Positions 1-9,430 are shown, numbered from the stretch's first letter. The stretch is DNA of 64,000 bases from Betaproteobacteria bacterium (GCA_004297625.1 SCTY01000075.1:118566-182565); one strand, 5' to 3'. Program-made: numbers and translations. The notes: generated by a model from the letters alone, not told the origin.

Positions 1-646
1 CGAAATAGCCAAGGAGTTCTTCGCCGCGCTTGGATCGAGCGAGCTCTATGGGCACATCGGCGCGAGCCTGCTGCGCTCGCTGCCCGGCTTCCTGCTCGGC
101 TCGGCCTCCGGCATCGTGCTCGGCCTCGCTGCTGGCGTGTCGCGCCGCTTCGACGAGACGTTCAGCCCGGTGATCTTCCTCACCTACCCGGTGCCGAAGA
201 TCGTGATGCTGCCGCTGTTCATGCTGTGGTTCGGCATCGGCGACGTGTCCAAGATCCTGATCATCGCGCTCGCCTGCGTCTATCCCACCTTCATCAACGC
301 CTACTACGGCGCGAGAGTCACGCCGACGATCCTCGTCTGGTCGGGCCTCAACATGGGGGCGGGCCGCTGGCGCATCTTCCGCGCCATCGTGGTGCCGAAC
401 GCGGCTCCGCTCATCTTCGCCGGGCTGCGGGTCTCGCTCGCGCTTTCCTTCATCGTCATGTTCGCGACCGAGATGATCAACTCGCGCTCGGGCCTGGGCT
501 ACCTCATCCAGCTCGCCGAGAGCAGCCTGCGCTTCGATCTCATGTACGTCTCGCTCGTCACCATCGCGATTCTCGGCTACGCGGGCGATCGGCTGCTGCG
601 CAGCGCGCGACACCGCCTGCTGCGCTGGCAGGAGGCGGCCGAATGA
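1..646 (+). CDS. ABC transporter permease, 5' end cut by window (SsuC/TauC type)
   Basis: Inner-membrane permease of a nitrate/sulfonate/taurine-type ABC importer. The reading frame is already open at base 2, so the first codons lie outside the window; 214 residues are visible. Several hydrophobic membrane segments are present, together with the cytoplasmic EAA-type loop (NMGAGRWRIFRAIVVP) that contacts the ATPase. The stop overlaps the start of the next permease by 4 bases (ATGA), so the two are translationally coupled. The next gene is a paralogous permease, implying a heterodimeric channel. The substrate cannot be read from the permease; the aromatic-catabolic neighbours suggest an aromatic or organic acid, which is inference. 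Confidence 0.88.
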   Translation, partial: EIAKEFFAALGSSELYGHIGASLLRSLPGFLLGSASGIVLGLAAGVSRRFDETFSPVIFLTYPVPKIVMLPLFMLWFGIGDVSKILIIALACVYPTFINAYYGARVTPTILVWSGLNMGAGRWRIFRAIVVPNAAPLIFAGLRVSLALSFIVMFATEMINSRSGLGYLIQLAESSLRFDLMYVSLVTIAILGYAGDRLLRSARHRLLRWQEAAE

Positions 647-1401
647 AGCTCGTCCGGCCCCTCGCGCTGATTGCCGCCGTGCTGCTGGCATGGGAGCTCA
701 CCGCGCGCAGCGGGCTGTGGAATCCCCTGCTCTTCCCTTCGCTGGTCAAGATCGGTTACGAGCTCGGCCGGTTTCTCGTCCATCCCGAGCGGCTCATGGA
801 GGCGTGGGTATCGCTCTACCGGGCGCTCGGCGGATTTGCGCTCGCCGCGGCCGTCGGGCTGCTGCTCGGCATGCTGATGGGGCGCTCCGCGCGCATCGCC
901 GCGCTTCTGGATCCGCTGTTTTCCGGAACTTACGCGGTCCCCAAGCTCGCGCTCTTTCCGATCTTCATCTTCGTCTTCGGCATCGGCAGCCTCTCCAAGG
1001 TGGCGCTCGTCTTCCTCGAGTGCCTGTACCCGATCATCATCGTGACCTACCATGGCGCGCGCGACGTGAACCGCGTACTGCTCTGGTCGGCGCAGAACAT
1101 GGGCGCCTCGCGCGCCGCGATCCTGCGCCGCGTGGTGATCCCGGCAACCGCGCCCTTCATCTTCGCAGGCTACCGCGTCGCGCTGCCGGTTGCGCTGATC
1201 GTGGTCGTCATCACCGAGATGATCAGCTCGGCCGACGGGCTCGGCTACCTGGTGATCTATGCGCTTTCGTCGCTGAAGACCGATCGCATGCTCGCCGTGG
1301 TGATCGTCATCTCGGCTCTGGGGCTGGCGCTCGACCGGGCGCTCGTGTTCCTGCGAAACCGGTTGGTATACTGGGATCGGCTCGATACCTACTACGTCTG
1401 A
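643..1401 (+). CDS. ABC transporter permease (SsuC/TauC type), second subunit
   Basis: 252-residue inner-membrane permease, paralogous to the preceding one. ATG at 643 sits inside the ATGA overlap with the upstream stop. The frame stays open further upstream, but that part is the shadow of the first permease. Membrane helices alternate with an EAA loop (NMGASRAAILRRVVIPATAP) near residues 145-165. A binding protein gene begins 10 bases after its stop, behind a GAGGAGG ribosome site. It probably pairs with the first permease to form the pore. The matching ATPase is the minus-strand gene at 2374-3153. Confidence 0.9.
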   Translation: MKLVRPLALIAAVLLAWELTARSGLWNPLLFPSLVKIGYELGRFLVHPERLMEAWVSLYRALGGFALAAAVGLLLGMLMGRSARIAALLDPLFSGTYAVPKLALFPIFIFVFGIGSLSKVALVFLECLYPIIIVTYHGARDVNRVLLWSAQNMGASRAAILRRVVIPATAPFIFAGYRVALPVALIVVVITEMISSADGLGYLVIYALSSLKTDRMLAVVIVISALGLALDRALVFLRNRLVYWDRLDTYYV

Positions 1402-1411
1402 GGAGGGCGTA

Positions 1412-2373
1412 ATGAAAAGAACCGCTTGCCTGCTGTTGGGCTTTTTCTGCCTGGCACTACAACTCGCCGCGAATGCGGCCGAGCCGCCGCTCATCCGCTT
1501 CGGCCGCGGCTTCGCCGCCGAAGAGCAGGTGTGGCTGATGAGCGCGCGCCCCGATCTCACGCCGAACCAGGGCAAGAGATACCAGCTCAAGCAGATCCTT
1601 TTCCAGGCGAACCCGCAGCGCTTCCAGGCTTTCCTCGCCGGCGAGATCGACGCCGGCACCGCGCCCGGCCTTTCGGTGATCTTCGCCAACGAGCAGGGAC
1701 TCGACATCAAGGTCGTGGCGAGCGTGTGCATGGAGGCGGCGGGCAAGCAGTGGTTCAGCACCACGTACATGACGAAGGACGACGGGCCGGTGCGCTCGGT
1801 GAAGGACCTCAAGGGCAGCACGATTGGCGTGGTCGGGATCAAGACCGCCACGGACCTTTGGGCTCGCGCGGGACTGCTCAACGCCGGGCTGCAGCCCGAC
1901 AGGGACACCAAGGTCGTGCCGCTCGGCTTTCCGGCGATGGGCGACGCGGTGCGCACCGCCAAGGTGGGCGCCGGAACCTTCGTCGAGCCGTTCTATTCGG
2001 CCGAGACGGCGAAAGGCGGACTTCGCAAGCTGTTCACGGCGGTGGAGGCCGTGGGGTACGACCACGAGCTCCTCGACCTCTGGTTCGGCGAGAAATTCCT
2101 GAACGCCAATCCCGACGCCGTGCGCGCTTTCCTCGCCGACTATGTCGCGGTGACGAAGTACTACCTCGCCAATACCGTCCAGGCGAAGCGCGACCTGCAC
2201 AAGGCGGGCTTCGTGCGCACGCCGCTCGAGATCTACCTGAAGAACGCCGACTGGAAACGCGATCCGAACGCGCGCGTCAACGTGGAGAGCCTGAAGAAGC
2301 TGTCGGTCTTCATGCGTGACAAGCTGCAGTGGCTGGAAAAGCCGGTGAACGTGGACGCTTTGGTGGATCAGAG

Positions 2374-2389
<16 letters not shown>
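1412..2389 (+). CDS. ABC transporter periplasmic binding protein (NMT1/SsuA-like)
   Basis: 325-residue exported solute-binding protein of the NMT1/SsuA/ThiY-like family. A signal peptide is clear (MKR start, hydrophobic core, AANA-A cleavage region near residue 22). The body has family hallmarks such as AGEIDAG, VKDLKGSTIGV and a C-terminal region of bilobal periplasmic proteins. A strong ribosome site (GAGGAGG) precedes ATG 1412. It follows two permeases and completes the membrane-outside part of the importer. Its last 16 bases overlap the 3' end of the convergent ATPase gene. The ligand is unknown; the family includes taurine, sulfonate, nitrate, pyrimidine-precursor and phthalate binders. 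Confidence 0.9.
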
Positions 2390-3149
<760 letters not shown>

Positions 3150-3153
<4 letters not shown>

Positions 3154-3563
3154 TTAGTCTCCGGCACGACCGGCCAGCCGTGCGCGGAAAGATCGAACTT
3201 CACGCCGGCGAGGGTGTACTTCTTCTCGAAGAAGATGCGGCCGCCGAGCTGCGAGAGATCGACCTTGGGCGGCGGCTGCGGCGCGGCGCCGGCCTGCCGC
3301 GCGCGAGCTTCGGCGCCCTCGAGGTCGTCGACCTGGAGCCCGAAATGATCCAGGCCGTAGCCCTCCGGATAAGGATTCGGATTTTCCCTGGTTCGCTTCC
3401 AGCAAACGATCGCGAGGTTGATGTAGCCGTCGGTGAGATACACCTCGCGCGCGAGGTCGCTGTCCCCGCGCCCGATCTCCTCGAGCCCGAAGGCCTTTTT
3501 GAAGAGCTCGGCGGTGACGAACGGATCTTCGGCCGTTATGGCGATGTGCCGGATCTTGCCCAT
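3150..3563 (-). CDS. VOC superfamily protein (glyoxalase/extradiol-dioxygenase-like)
   Basis: 137-residue protein with two vicinal-oxygen-chelate beta-alpha-beta modules: RHIAITAEDPFVTAELFKKA at the N-terminus and LDHFGLQVDDLEGA in the second half. Candidate metal ligands are His6, His73 and the Asp in VKFDLS; that last position is usually Glu. ATG 3563 is preceded by AGGAGG. It overlaps the upstream monooxygenase gene by 28 bases and the downstream ATPase by 4. A paralog with the same FDLS..GW ending lies at 33111-33521. It could be an isomerase, lyase or small dioxygenase acting on a ring-derived intermediate; the reaction is not determinable from sequence. Confidence 0.82.
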
Positions 3564-4714
3564 GATTCCTCCTCGTTTGGGTACCTGAGCAGCCCCTCCA
3601 GCTCGGCCAGGGCTTTTTCTGCGTTGCGCCCTTCCTGCTGCAGCCGCCGGTTTCTCAGCCAGCATTCGATCATGCCTGAGCGCTGCCCGTCCGCTCCTAC
3701 TTCGCGCGAAACGCGCATCACGGTTTGCACCCGCGGCCGGCGGCGCCGCGCATAGCTCTCGAGCGCCTTCTCCGGCGTCTCCTTGCCCGCGAGCTCCTCG
3801 GCGAGCGCGGCGGCGTCCTCCATCGCCATGCCGGCACCCTGGCCGATGTTCGGCGTCATCGCGTGCACCGCGTCGCCGAGCAGCGCCGCCCGCCCGTGCG
3901 CCCAGCGCTCGAGATCGAGCTCCTCGATGGCGGTGAGGATCACGCCGTCCATGGAGCGAAGCTGCGAAAACACCGCCGCGATGCGCGGATCGGTGAATTC
4001 GCGGAAGAAGTTTCGGAAATCGGCGACGCTGTCGAAGCGCGGCGGCCGATCGTGCGGCGAATTGAAAGTCGTCCAGACATAAAGCCGCTTTGCCGAGATC
4101 GGCACCAGGCCGATGCGCCGGCCATGGCCGAGAAACTCGGTGAAGTGCCCGATGCCGGTATTGTCGACGACCAGCCGGTGCGAGCGATAGCCCATGTAGA
4201 CCGGCGAGAACTCCCCGAACACGCGGCGGCGCACCTCGGAATGGATGCCGTCGGCGCCGACGAGCAGGTCGGCCTCGAAGCTTTCGCCGCGCGCGGTGCT
4301 CAGCCGCACGCCCGCGCTGCCCAACACAATATCCCGAATGCCGACGCCAAACCTTACCGTGTCGCTCGGGAGGCTGCGCCACAGCACATCGAGCAGATGC
4401 GCCCGGTGCACGAGCGCGCCGCGCGCGAGCTTCCCGGCGTCGTACAGCGGGCGATAGTCGCGCAGCGCGAGCTTGCGGCCGCGCGCGTCGCAGGTTTCGC
4501 GAAGCAGGTAAGGCGACGAGTCGGCGCGCACCGCGTCGGCGAGGCCGTTTCGCTCGAGGACGCGCATCGCGTTCGGGTTCATGATGATGCCGGCGCCGAC
4601 CGGATCGAGCTGCGGCGCCTTCTCGAGCACCGTGGCGCGCAGCCCGCGCAGCGAAAGCTCGCGCGCGAGCGAGAGCCCGCCTATCCCGCCGCCGACGATC
4701 AGAACATCAGCCAT
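3536..4714 (-). CDS. FAD-dependent aromatic monooxygenase (salicylate-hydroxylase/UbiH-like)
   Basis: 392-residue class A flavoprotein monooxygenase. The FAD-binding motif GGGIGG is at residues 8-13, the DG motif in LLVGADGIHSEVRR, and the second FAD motif in LLGDAVHAMTPNIGQGAGMAMEDA. Such enzymes use NAD(P)H and O2 to hydroxylate phenolic acids, often with decarboxylation. The gene lies between a class II aldolase (8-base overlap at its start) and a VOC protein (28-base overlap at its end), so it belongs to a compact catabolic operon. The exact substrate is unknown; a hydroxybenzoate or N-heteroaromatic acid is plausible. A second, more 3-hydroxybenzoate-hydroxylase-like member is at 8084-9430. 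Confidence 0.88.
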   Translation of the reverse strand: MADVLIVGGGIGGLSLARELSLRGLRATVLEKAPQLDPVGAGIIMNPNAMRVLERNGLADAVRADSSPYLLRETCDARGRKLALRDYRPLYDAGKLARGALVHRAHLLDVLWRSLPSDTVRFGVGIRDIVLGSAGVRLSTARGESFEADLLVGADGIHSEVRRRVFGEFSPVYMGYRSHRLVVDNTGIGHFTEFLGHGRRIGLVPISAKRLYVWTTFNSPHDRPPRFDSVADFRNFFREFTDPRIAAVFSQLRSMDGVILTAIEELDLERWAHGRAALLGDAVHAMTPNIGQGAGMAMEDAAALAEELAGKETPEKALESYARRRRPRVQTVMRVSREVGADGQRSGMIECWLRNRRLQQEGRNAEKALAELEGLLRYPNEEESWARSGTSP

Positions 4715-5399
4715 CGAGCATGCGGCAGAAGTAATCCCACGAGTGCTCGATGTGCGCCGGCGTCATGATCTGCGCGTGCCGCTTGGCGCGGGTCTCGGTG
4801 CGCAGAACGTTTGCCTGCAACCCCGCCGCTCGCCCGAGCAGGTGCGCCCGGCACGCCTTCTCCAGGAACACGCCGACACAGGTGGCGTGCTCTATGGAGG
4901 TTCCGCAGAACGTGACGCCGTGGTTCGCCATGAGGACCGCGAAGTGCGGGCCGAGCGAGTGCGCCAGGGCCGCGCCCTCGGCCGGCGTGGTGACGAGGGC
5001 CACGTCGTCGGCGTGGCGCGGCAGCTCGACAAAGTAATCCGCGTCGAGCGTAAAGGGCTGCAGCGTATCGGCGGATCCGGAGAACACCGAGGCGTGGAAC
5101 GGGTGGGTATGCGCGACGACCCGCACGTCCGGGCGCGCTTTCAGGATCTCGGAGTGGATAGGCCATTCGGAGTGCCGGCCGCCTTCGCCCGCGAGCTTCT
5201 CGCCCGAGAACGCGACCAGCACGAAATCCTCGGGCCCGCGGATCTCGCCCAGGCCGGCGCGGTTGCGCTTCAGCCAGAACCCGCGCCCCTGCGGATCGCG
5301 TAGCGAAACGTGGCCGAGCGAGAGGTCGCCGTGTCCGTTCATTTCGAGAATGCGGCAGGCCTTCGCCAGCCGTTCAAGCGCTTGGTTCGTGTCTTGCAT
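4707..5399 (-). CDS. Class II aldolase/adducin family protein
   Basis: 230-residue zinc-dependent aldolase/decarboxylase fold. Visible motifs are HGDLSLGHVSLRD, the catalytic-acid region SEWPIHSEIL, the zinc ligands in VVAHTHPFHASVF, and MANHGV. ATG 5399 is chosen because the family N-terminus begins near MQDTNQALERLAKAC; a longer frame upstream runs into the divergent Rieske gene. In aromatic clusters this family includes HpcH-unrelated aldolases and the 3,4-dihydroxyphthalate 2-decarboxylase-type enzymes, so it may decarboxylate a diol product of the neighbouring dioxygenase; that is inference. It is first gene of the minus operon. No Shine-Dalgarno is visible. Confidence 0.85.
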   Translation of the reverse strand: MQDTNQALERLAKACRILEMNGHGDLSLGHVSLRDPQGRGFWLKRNRAGLGEIRGPEDFVLVAFSGEKLAGEGGRHSEWPIHSEILKARPDVRVVAHTHPFHASVFSGSADTLQPFTLDADYFVELPRHADDVALVTTPAEGAALAHSLGPHFAVLMANHGVTFCGTSIEHATCVGVFLEKACRAHLLGRAAGLQANVLRTETRAKRHAQIMTPAHIEHSWDYFCRMLDG

Positions 5400-5411
5400 T
5401 TGCGGTGGTAG

Positions 5412-5417
5412 ATTATC
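5412..5417 (-). promoter_or_regulatory. Candidate -10 element for the aldolase operon
   Basis: GATAAT on the minus strand (5 of 6 matches to TATAAT), 12 bases before ATG 5399. The divergent gap is only 29 bases, so the -35 region would fall inside the Rieske gene (TTCGCC, 16-base spacing, weak). Transcription from here would give an almost leaderless message. Confidence 0.35.
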
Positions 5418-5428
5418 AAGCGAGACCC

Positions 5429-6739
5429 ATGGCGGCGAACGAGCAACTCGCAATGCTGGTCCAGCCCGACCGCGTGCACCGCGCGGTGTACGCGGACGCG
5501 GGAGTCTTCGACCTGGAGATGGAGCGGATATTCGGCCGCGCCTGGCTGGTGCTCGGGCACGCGAGCCAGGTGCCGAAGCCGGGCGACTATTTCACCACCC
5601 GCATGGGCCGCGAGCCCGTCATCGTCGTGAGGAAAGACGCCGATGCGATCGGCGTATTAGTCAACCGCTGCGCCCATCGCGGCGCCACGGTGTGCGCCGA
5701 AGGCCGCGGGCACGTCGAGCGCTTCGTGTGCCCGTATCACGGCTGGAGCTACGACCGCTCCGGCGCGCTGCGCGCGGTGCCGGTGCCGGGCGGTTACGAC
5801 AAGAAGAAGCTGGAAAACATTTCTCTTACGCCTGTACCGCGCGTGGCCGTATACCGCGGCTTCATCTTTGCTTCGCTCGCGGCGGGCGGCCCGAGCCTCG
5901 AGGAATTTCTCGGCCCGGCGAGAAGCTCGTTCGACGATTTGGTCGACCGCGCCCCGGGCGGCGAGCTCGAGGTGGCGGGCGGCGTGTTCAAGCACGCCTA
6001 CAACGGCAACTGGAAACTCGTGCTCGAGAACCACCTCGACGGCGCGCATCCGCTCTACGTCCACGCCTCATCGATCGCCGCGGCGCGCGGTGCACCCGAG
6101 CCGGGCGCCCCCGGAGCCGAGCACTATTTCGATATCGCGGTGCGCCAGATGCGCCAGAACGGCGCGCCGGAAGCGCTGTGGGAATCGATCGGGGTGTGGG
6201 CCACGCCGCGCGGCCACGGCTGGCTCGGCGACTACCACACCGACAAGCGCCTCACCGGGGGCGAGGATCATCCGGTGTTCAAGGAGTACAAGAAAAAGCT
6301 CATCCAGAAAGCGGGACAGGCGGAAGCCGAGCGCATCCTGGCCGTCACGCGGTGGAACACCATCATCTACCCGAACTGCTCGTTCATGAGCCAGTTCCGG
6401 CAGCTGCGCATCATCCATCCGCTCGCCGTGGACCGCTCGGTGATCTACACCTACTCCTTCCGCATGAAGGACGCGCCCGAGCAGATGTTCCGCGACACCA
6501 TCGCCTTCGCCAACGTGGTGAACGGCACCGGCTCCCTGGTGCTCGCCGACGATCTTGAGGTGTACGAGCGCTTGCAGCGCGGGCTCGCGTCCGGGACGGC
6601 CGAATGGGTCTACCTGGGGCGCGGATACGGACGCGACGCGGATGAAGCCGACGGCACGCGGCGCGGCGCGAGCGGCACCAGCGAAGTCTTCATCCGCGCG
6701 CAGCTGCAGGCCTGGCTCGGCTATATGACGCAGCGGTGA
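5429..6739 (+). CDS. Rieske ring-hydroxylating dioxygenase, alpha subunit
   Basis: 436-residue catalytic subunit of a two-component-type aromatic ring-hydroxylating oxygenase. The [2Fe-2S] Rieske ligands are C81, H83, C101 and H104 (C-x-H-R ... C-x2-H). The mononuclear iron motif is in ENHLDGAHPLYVH: D204 bridges, with H207 and H212 as ligands. The enzyme dihydroxylates or demethylates/decarboxylates an aromatic acid using electrons passed from a reductase. ATG 5429 is preferred over an in-frame GTG 24 bases upstream because it matches the usual start. The beta subunit follows with a 4-base overlap. No ferredoxin or reductase gene is adjacent, so electrons must come from elsewhere. Confidence 0.93.
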   Translation: MAANEQLAMLVQPDRVHRAVYADAGVFDLEMERIFGRAWLVLGHASQVPKPGDYFTTRMGREPVIVVRKDADAIGVLVNRCAHRGATVCAEGRGHVERFVCPYHGWSYDRSGALRAVPVPGGYDKKKLENISLTPVPRVAVYRGFIFASLAAGGPSLEEFLGPARSSFDDLVDRAPGGELEVAGGVFKHAYNGNWKLVLENHLDGAHPLYVHASSIAAARGAPEPGAPGAEHYFDIAVRQMRQNGAPEALWESIGVWATPRGHGWLGDYHTDKRLTGGEDHPVFKEYKKKLIQKAGQAEAERILAVTRWNTIIYPNCSFMSQFRQLRIIHPLAVDRSVIYTYSFRMKDAPEQMFRDTIAFANVVNGTGSLVLADDLEVYERLQRGLASGTAEWVYLGRGYGRDADEADGTRRGASGTSEVFIRAQLQAWLGYMTQR

Positions 6740-7194
6740 ACGTCGAACAGTTCCTGTATCACGAAGCGCGGCTTCTCGACACGCATCAGCTCGAGGCCTG
6801 GCTCGAGCTTTTCACCGCAGACGCGGTTTACTGGGTGCCCCTGGAGCGCGAGCAGCGTGATGCGCAGCACACCAGCTCCCTCATTTACGACGACCGCACG
6901 CTGCTTGGCCTGCGCGTGCAGCAGGCGTGCCATCCGCGCGCGCATGCCCGGCTGCCGCTCGCGCGGACCGTGCACCAGGTAAGCAATGTTTCAATTATTG
7001 AAGAGGCCGGGGATGAGCTGAAGGTGGCCTCGACCCTCGCCCTCATCGAATGGAGAAATGAAAAACAACGCCTCTGGGGCGCGCTCGTCGAGCACCGGTT
7101 GCGGCGCGCGAACGGCAGCTTCAGGATCGCGCACAAGCGCGTGGAGCTGGTGAATTCCGAGGGCGAGCTCGACGGCATCGCGATCCTGTTTTGA
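6736..7194 (+). CDS. Aromatic-ring-hydroxylating dioxygenase, beta subunit
   Basis: 152-residue small subunit with the SnoaL/NTF2-like cone fold (VEQFLYHEARLLDTHQLEAW..LFTADAVYWVP at the start, a family hallmark). It structurally supports the alpha3beta3 hexamer of the oxygenase encoded just upstream. It starts at GTG 6736, overlapping the alpha stop (GTGA), so production of the two subunits is coupled. The downstream hydrolase starts at TTG within the stop of this gene. Confidence 0.92.
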   Translation: MNVEQFLYHEARLLDTHQLEAWLELFTADAVYWVPLEREQRDAQHTSSLIYDDRTLLGLRVQQACHPRAHARLPLARTVHQVSNVSIIEEAGDELKVASTLALIEWRNEKQRLWGALVEHRLRRANGSFRIAHKRVELVNSEGELDGIAILF

Positions 7195-7979
7195 CGAAGG
7201 TTTTCCTCGATTACGACCAGAAGGCGCTCGACGACCAGTACGAGCAGCGCGTCTGGGTGCCGCACGCCGACGAGATCATCCGGCGCTACGGCCTACAAAG
7301 CGATGAAATAAGAAAACGCATCGGCGAACCGAGGACCGAACGCTACGGGCCCACGCCGCCCGAGACGCTGGACATCTACGGTTCGGGAAAAAAGGCGTTC
7401 GTGTTCGTGCACGGTGGCGCGTGGAAGCGGCAGTCGAGCCGCGAGAACGCTTTCGCGGCCGAAGGAGTCGTACAAACCGGCGCGGCGTATGTGGCGCTGA
7501 ATTTCGCCCTGCTTCCGGCGGTGACGCTCGCCGAAATGGTCGCCCAGGTGTGCCGCGGCATCGAATGGAGCCACGCCAACGTCGCGGAAGAGATCGTGCT
7601 TTGCGGCCACTCTTCCGGAGGTCACCTTGCGGGGTGTGCTTTAACAAAAACCACCGTAGTCAAGCGCGCTCTTTTAGTGTCCGGTATTTACGACCTGCTG
7701 CCTGTGCGCCTTAGCGCGCGCAACGACTACGTCCGGCTCGACGAGCGCCTCGAGCACCAGTACAGCCCGATTCGCCACGTCGAGAAAATCCGCTGCCCGG
7801 TGACTGTGGCCTGGGGTGAGAGGGAAGCCGCCGAGTTCTACCGGCAGTCGAGCGAATTCGCGAAACAGCTGGGCGCGCCCACGATCGTCGGCAAGGGCTT
7901 GAACCACTTCGAGATCTGCCTGACGCTCGCGGATCCGCGCGCGCCGCTCGGAAAAGCGGCGCTCGACATGCTGCGTTAG
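7191..7979 (+). CDS. Alpha/beta hydrolase, kynurenine-formamidase-like
   Basis: 262-residue alpha/beta hydrolase of the arylformamidase/esterase group. The oxyanion-hole motif is HGGAW, the nucleophile elbow GHSSGGHL, and the C-terminal histidine lies in GLNHFEI. The start is TTG 7191 inside the beta-subunit stop (TTGA overlap); the family usually begins with a similar LDYDQ.ALD.QY segment, which fits. In its relative at 45016-45870 the acid of the triad lies in CVGGDESSEF; here the aligned segment is VAWGEREAAEF, so the usual Asp appears to be missing or replaced. Likely role: hydrolysis of an ester or amide formed or consumed in the dioxygenase pathway. The substrate is unknown. Confidence 0.82.
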   Translation: MTKVFLDYDQKALDDQYEQRVWVPHADEIIRRYGLQSDEIRKRIGEPRTERYGPTPPETLDIYGSGKKAFVFVHGGAWKRQSSRENAFAAEGVVQTGAAYVALNFALLPAVTLAEMVAQVCRGIEWSHANVAEEIVLCGHSSGGHLAGCALTKTTVVKRALLVSGIYDLLPVRLSARNDYVRLDERLEHQYSPIRHVEKIRCPVTVAWGEREAAEFYRQSSEFAKQLGAPTIVGKGLNHFEICLTLADPRAPLGKAALDMLR

Positions 7980-8068
7980 CGGTCGCTCGGGCGCGCGCCT
8001 GCTGAAACTGCAATAAAGGTCAGAGCGGGCGGCAGAAGGTGTTTCACGGTCGTTGGAGCGGCGAATCT

Positions 8069-8074
8069 TATAAT
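8069..8074 (+). promoter_or_regulatory. Consensus -10 hexamer (TATAAT) before the flavin monooxygenase
   Basis: A perfect TATAAT ends 9 bases before ATG 8084. No Shine-Dalgarno lies between them and no good -35 is seen at 16-18 bases (TTCACG is 20 bases upstream). If used, the transcript would start at or a few bases before the ATG. The 104-base gap 7980-8083 otherwise shows no feature. Confidence 0.45.
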
Positions 8075-8083
8075 TTGTTCCCG

Positions 8084-9430
8084 ATGAGCGCGCCGCGCAA
8101 TACCCAGCCCGTAATCATCGCCGGCGGCGGAATCGGCGGCCTCGCCGCGGCGCTCGGCCTCGCGCGCAAAGGCTTCCGCTCGGTGGTGCTCGAGCAGGCA
8201 AGCCAGTTCGGCGAGATCGGCGCCGGCATCCAGATCGCCCCCAACGCCTGGCATGCGCTCGACGCGCTCGGCGTCGGCCAGCTCGTGAAGAAGGAAGCGG
8301 TGTTCATCGAGCACCTGCTGATGATGGACGGGGTGAGCGGCGAGCGGATCATCGACATCCCGCTCGACAAGCGCTTCGCGAAGCGTTTCGGCAACCCCTA
8401 CGCGGTCACGCACCGCGCCGACATCCACGGCTCGCTGCTCGACGGCTGCAAGGCGCTGCCGGAGCTGATCGAGCTTCGCACCAGCAGCCGCGTCGTCGGG
8501 TTTTCGGACCAGGGTAGTCCGGTGGAGGTGGAGCTCGCCGACGGTGCGCGGGTTGCCGGCTGCGCGCTGGTGGCGGCCGACGGCGGCCGCTCGGTGATCC
8601 GCGAGAAGATCGTGGGCGATCCCCTGCCGCCCGTCACCGGGCACATGTGCTACCGCGCGGTGCTCAACGCCGGCGACGTGCCGAAGGACCTGCGCTGGGC
8701 GTCGGCGACGCTCTGGGCGGCGTACAACACGCACATCGTCCACTATCCCCTGCGCGGCTGGAAGCTCTTCAACCTCGTCGCGACCGTGATCGGCAAGCAC
8801 ACGAGCGGCGGCCACAATGAGCTCGCCACGCCCGAAGAGGTGCTGCCGTTCTTCTCGCACTACTGCGACAAGCCCCTCACGCTGATGCGCACGCCCAGGG
8901 AGTTCCGGCGCTGGATGCTTCTCTTCCGCCAGCCGGTGGACAACTGGACGCGCGGACGGGTCGCGCTGCTCGGCGACGCCGCGCACTTCATGCTGCAGTA
9001 CATGGCGCAGGGAGCGGCGATGGCGATGGAGGACGCGGTGTGCCTGGGGCTATGCGCCGAGCGCGCCGACGGCGACTTCGAAAAAGCCTTCCTCGATTAC
9101 CAGGCGACGCGGCTGGCGCGCGCCTCGCGCGTGCAGATCTCCGCCAACAGCCTCGTCGGCATGATCTTCCATGTGCCCGACGGCGTCGAGCGCCTGGTGC
9201 GCAACGACATCTACCGCAACCGGTCCGCGGAGCGTTACTACGACGCGCTCGAGTGGCTCTTCACCCCGCCGGATTACGTGAGGGATTTCCGGAAAAAACC
9301 AGCTCCGGGCCGATCTCCGCGACCGAGCGCGCGCCGCAAAGGCGCATCGAGCGCTCGAGCTCGGCGGAAAGGATCTCCAGCGCGCGCCGCGCGCCCGCCT
9401 CGCCGCCGGCCTGCACGCCGTAAAGCGTAG
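8084..9430 (+). CDS. FAD-dependent monooxygenase, 3-hydroxybenzoate 6-hydroxylase-like
   Basis: 448-residue class A flavoprotein. The FAD motif GGGIGGLAAA is near residue 14, the DG motif in LVAADGGRSVIREK, and the GD motif in LLGDAAHFMLQYMAQGAAMAMEDA, a form typical of 3-hydroxybenzoate 6-hydroxylase relatives that make gentisate. Gentisate 1,2-dioxygenase is encoded at 43973, so a link is possible. ATG 8084 matches the family start (MSAPRNTQPVIIAGGG). Relatives end near EWLFTPPDYVRDF; the last 43 residues here are an Arg/Ala/Pro-rich tail. That tail is encoded wholly antisense to the convergent alpha-hydroxyacid dehydrogenase gene, suggesting a lost stop or frameshift. Confidence 0.85.
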   Translation: MSAPRNTQPVIIAGGGIGGLAAALGLARKGFRSVVLEQASQFGEIGAGIQIAPNAWHALDALGVGQLVKKEAVFIEHLLMMDGVSGERIIDIPLDKRFAKRFGNPYAVTHRADIHGSLLDGCKALPELIELRTSSRVVGFSDQGSPVEVELADGARVAGCALVAADGGRSVIREKIVGDPLPPVTGHMCYRAVLNAGDVPKDLRWASATLWAAYNTHIVHYPLRGWKLFNLVATVIGKHTSGGHNELATPEEVLPFFSHYCDKPLTLMRTPREFRRWMLLFRQPVDNWTRGRVALLGDAAHFMLQYMAQGAAMAMEDAVCLGLCAERADGDFEKAFLDYQATRLARASRVQISANSLVGMIFHVPDGVERLVRNDIYRNRSAERYYDALEWLFTPPDYVRDFRKKPAPGRSPRPSARRKGASSARARRKGSPARAARPPRRRPARRKA

